A model generated the notes under the pieces. That model searched no databases and had not been told where the DNA came from. It was given only the letters and a program-made list of their open reading frames with translations. Position numbers and translations under genes: made by a program. Shown in pieces: positions 5,816-5,889 of a DNA stretch of 5,889 bases. The stretch is from assembly GCA_030643245.1 (NCBI GenBank), contig DAOWME010000192.1, positions 1-5,889 of the forward strand, written 5' to 3'. Source of the DNA: Deltaproteobacteria bacterium (GTDB taxonomy: Bacteria; Desulfobacterota; UBA8473). Each line of letters begins with the position of its first letter. Position 1 is the first letter of the stretch.

Positions 5816-5889
5816 AAGCCCGATAATGGCACGGTGTTTGCTAATAGAAAATATCTTTTTGGAGAGCGATTATTGTAAAGATAACCTGG
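5816..5889 (-). other. Right-edge flank, possible 3' end of a cassette gene
   Basis: If 5755-5815 is an attC, the cassette's gene should end here on the minus strand. Two minus-strand frames are open at the window edge. One ends at TAG 5843-5841, 25 nt before the R'' box, with C-terminus IIALQKDIFY. The other runs through the site to TAA 5772-5770. A + strand frame from ATG 5826 is also open to the edge but has no ribosome site. The visible part is too short to choose between them, and no product is recognised. Confidence 0.15.

Noticed and set aside
5826..5889. Plus-strand frame from ATG 5826 open to the window end, as the start of a new gene.
   Set aside because: There is no ribosome site before the ATG, only 21 codons are visible, and competing open frames exist on the other strand.
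1..5889. CRISPR array, tRNA or rRNA genes, integron integrase or transposase.
   Set aside because: I found no regularly spaced direct repeats of CRISPR type, no cloverleaf or rRNA-like sequence, and no recombinase motifs in any gene of the window.

Overview
The window is a compact bacterial chromosome segment. It holds one four-gene sulfur and tRNA-modification operon on the + strand, one convergent phospholipid-acyltransferase gene on the - strand, and AT-richer flanks full of repeats and secondary structure. The gene content (group I cysteine desulfurase, CXXC-type MnmA, CysM-like cysteine synthase, MtaB, small PlsC), the moderate GC content and the free use of GTG and TTG starts fit an anaerobic or deep-branching bacterium, for example a Desulfobacterota- or Nitrospirota-like lineage. 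This placement is an inference; no taxonomic marker is present.

Layout. Bases 1-437 are non-coding or hold only doubtful small ORFs. They contain an imperfect hairpin repeat at 33-95, a 49-codon minus-strand ORF at 21-170, a 50-codon plus-strand ORF at 289-441 and a sigma70-like promoter at 346-374. The operon follows: nifS-type cysteine desulfurase (438-1616), mnmA (1635-2732), cysM-like cysteine synthase (2736-3638) and mtaB (3635-4912). Gaps are 18 nt, 3 nt and a 4-nt overlap. plsC (4898-5500, minus) converges on mtaB and overlaps its 3' end by 15 bp. Bases 5501-5889 hold a likely plsC promoter, a degenerate AGC-phased tandem array (5653-5726) and a 61-bp structure at 5755-5815 with the architecture of an integron attC recombination site.

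How the genes fit together. The cysteine synthase makes cysteine and the desulfurase takes sulfur from it as a persulfide. MnmA uses that sulfur for 2-thiouridine at tRNA position 34. MtaB, a radical-SAM iron-sulfur enzyme, methylthiolates t6A at position 37. The operon therefore reads as a self-contained line from sulfide to tRNA thiolation of the anticodon loop, without an Fe-S scaffold gene or an Rrf2/IscR regulator in view.

The least expected item is the attC-like site at the right edge. It has consensus R boxes, a 12-bp stem interrupted by one extrahelical G, and the right overall length. It suggests that a gene-cassette array, or a lone attC without a visible integrase, begins just beyond the plsC promoter.
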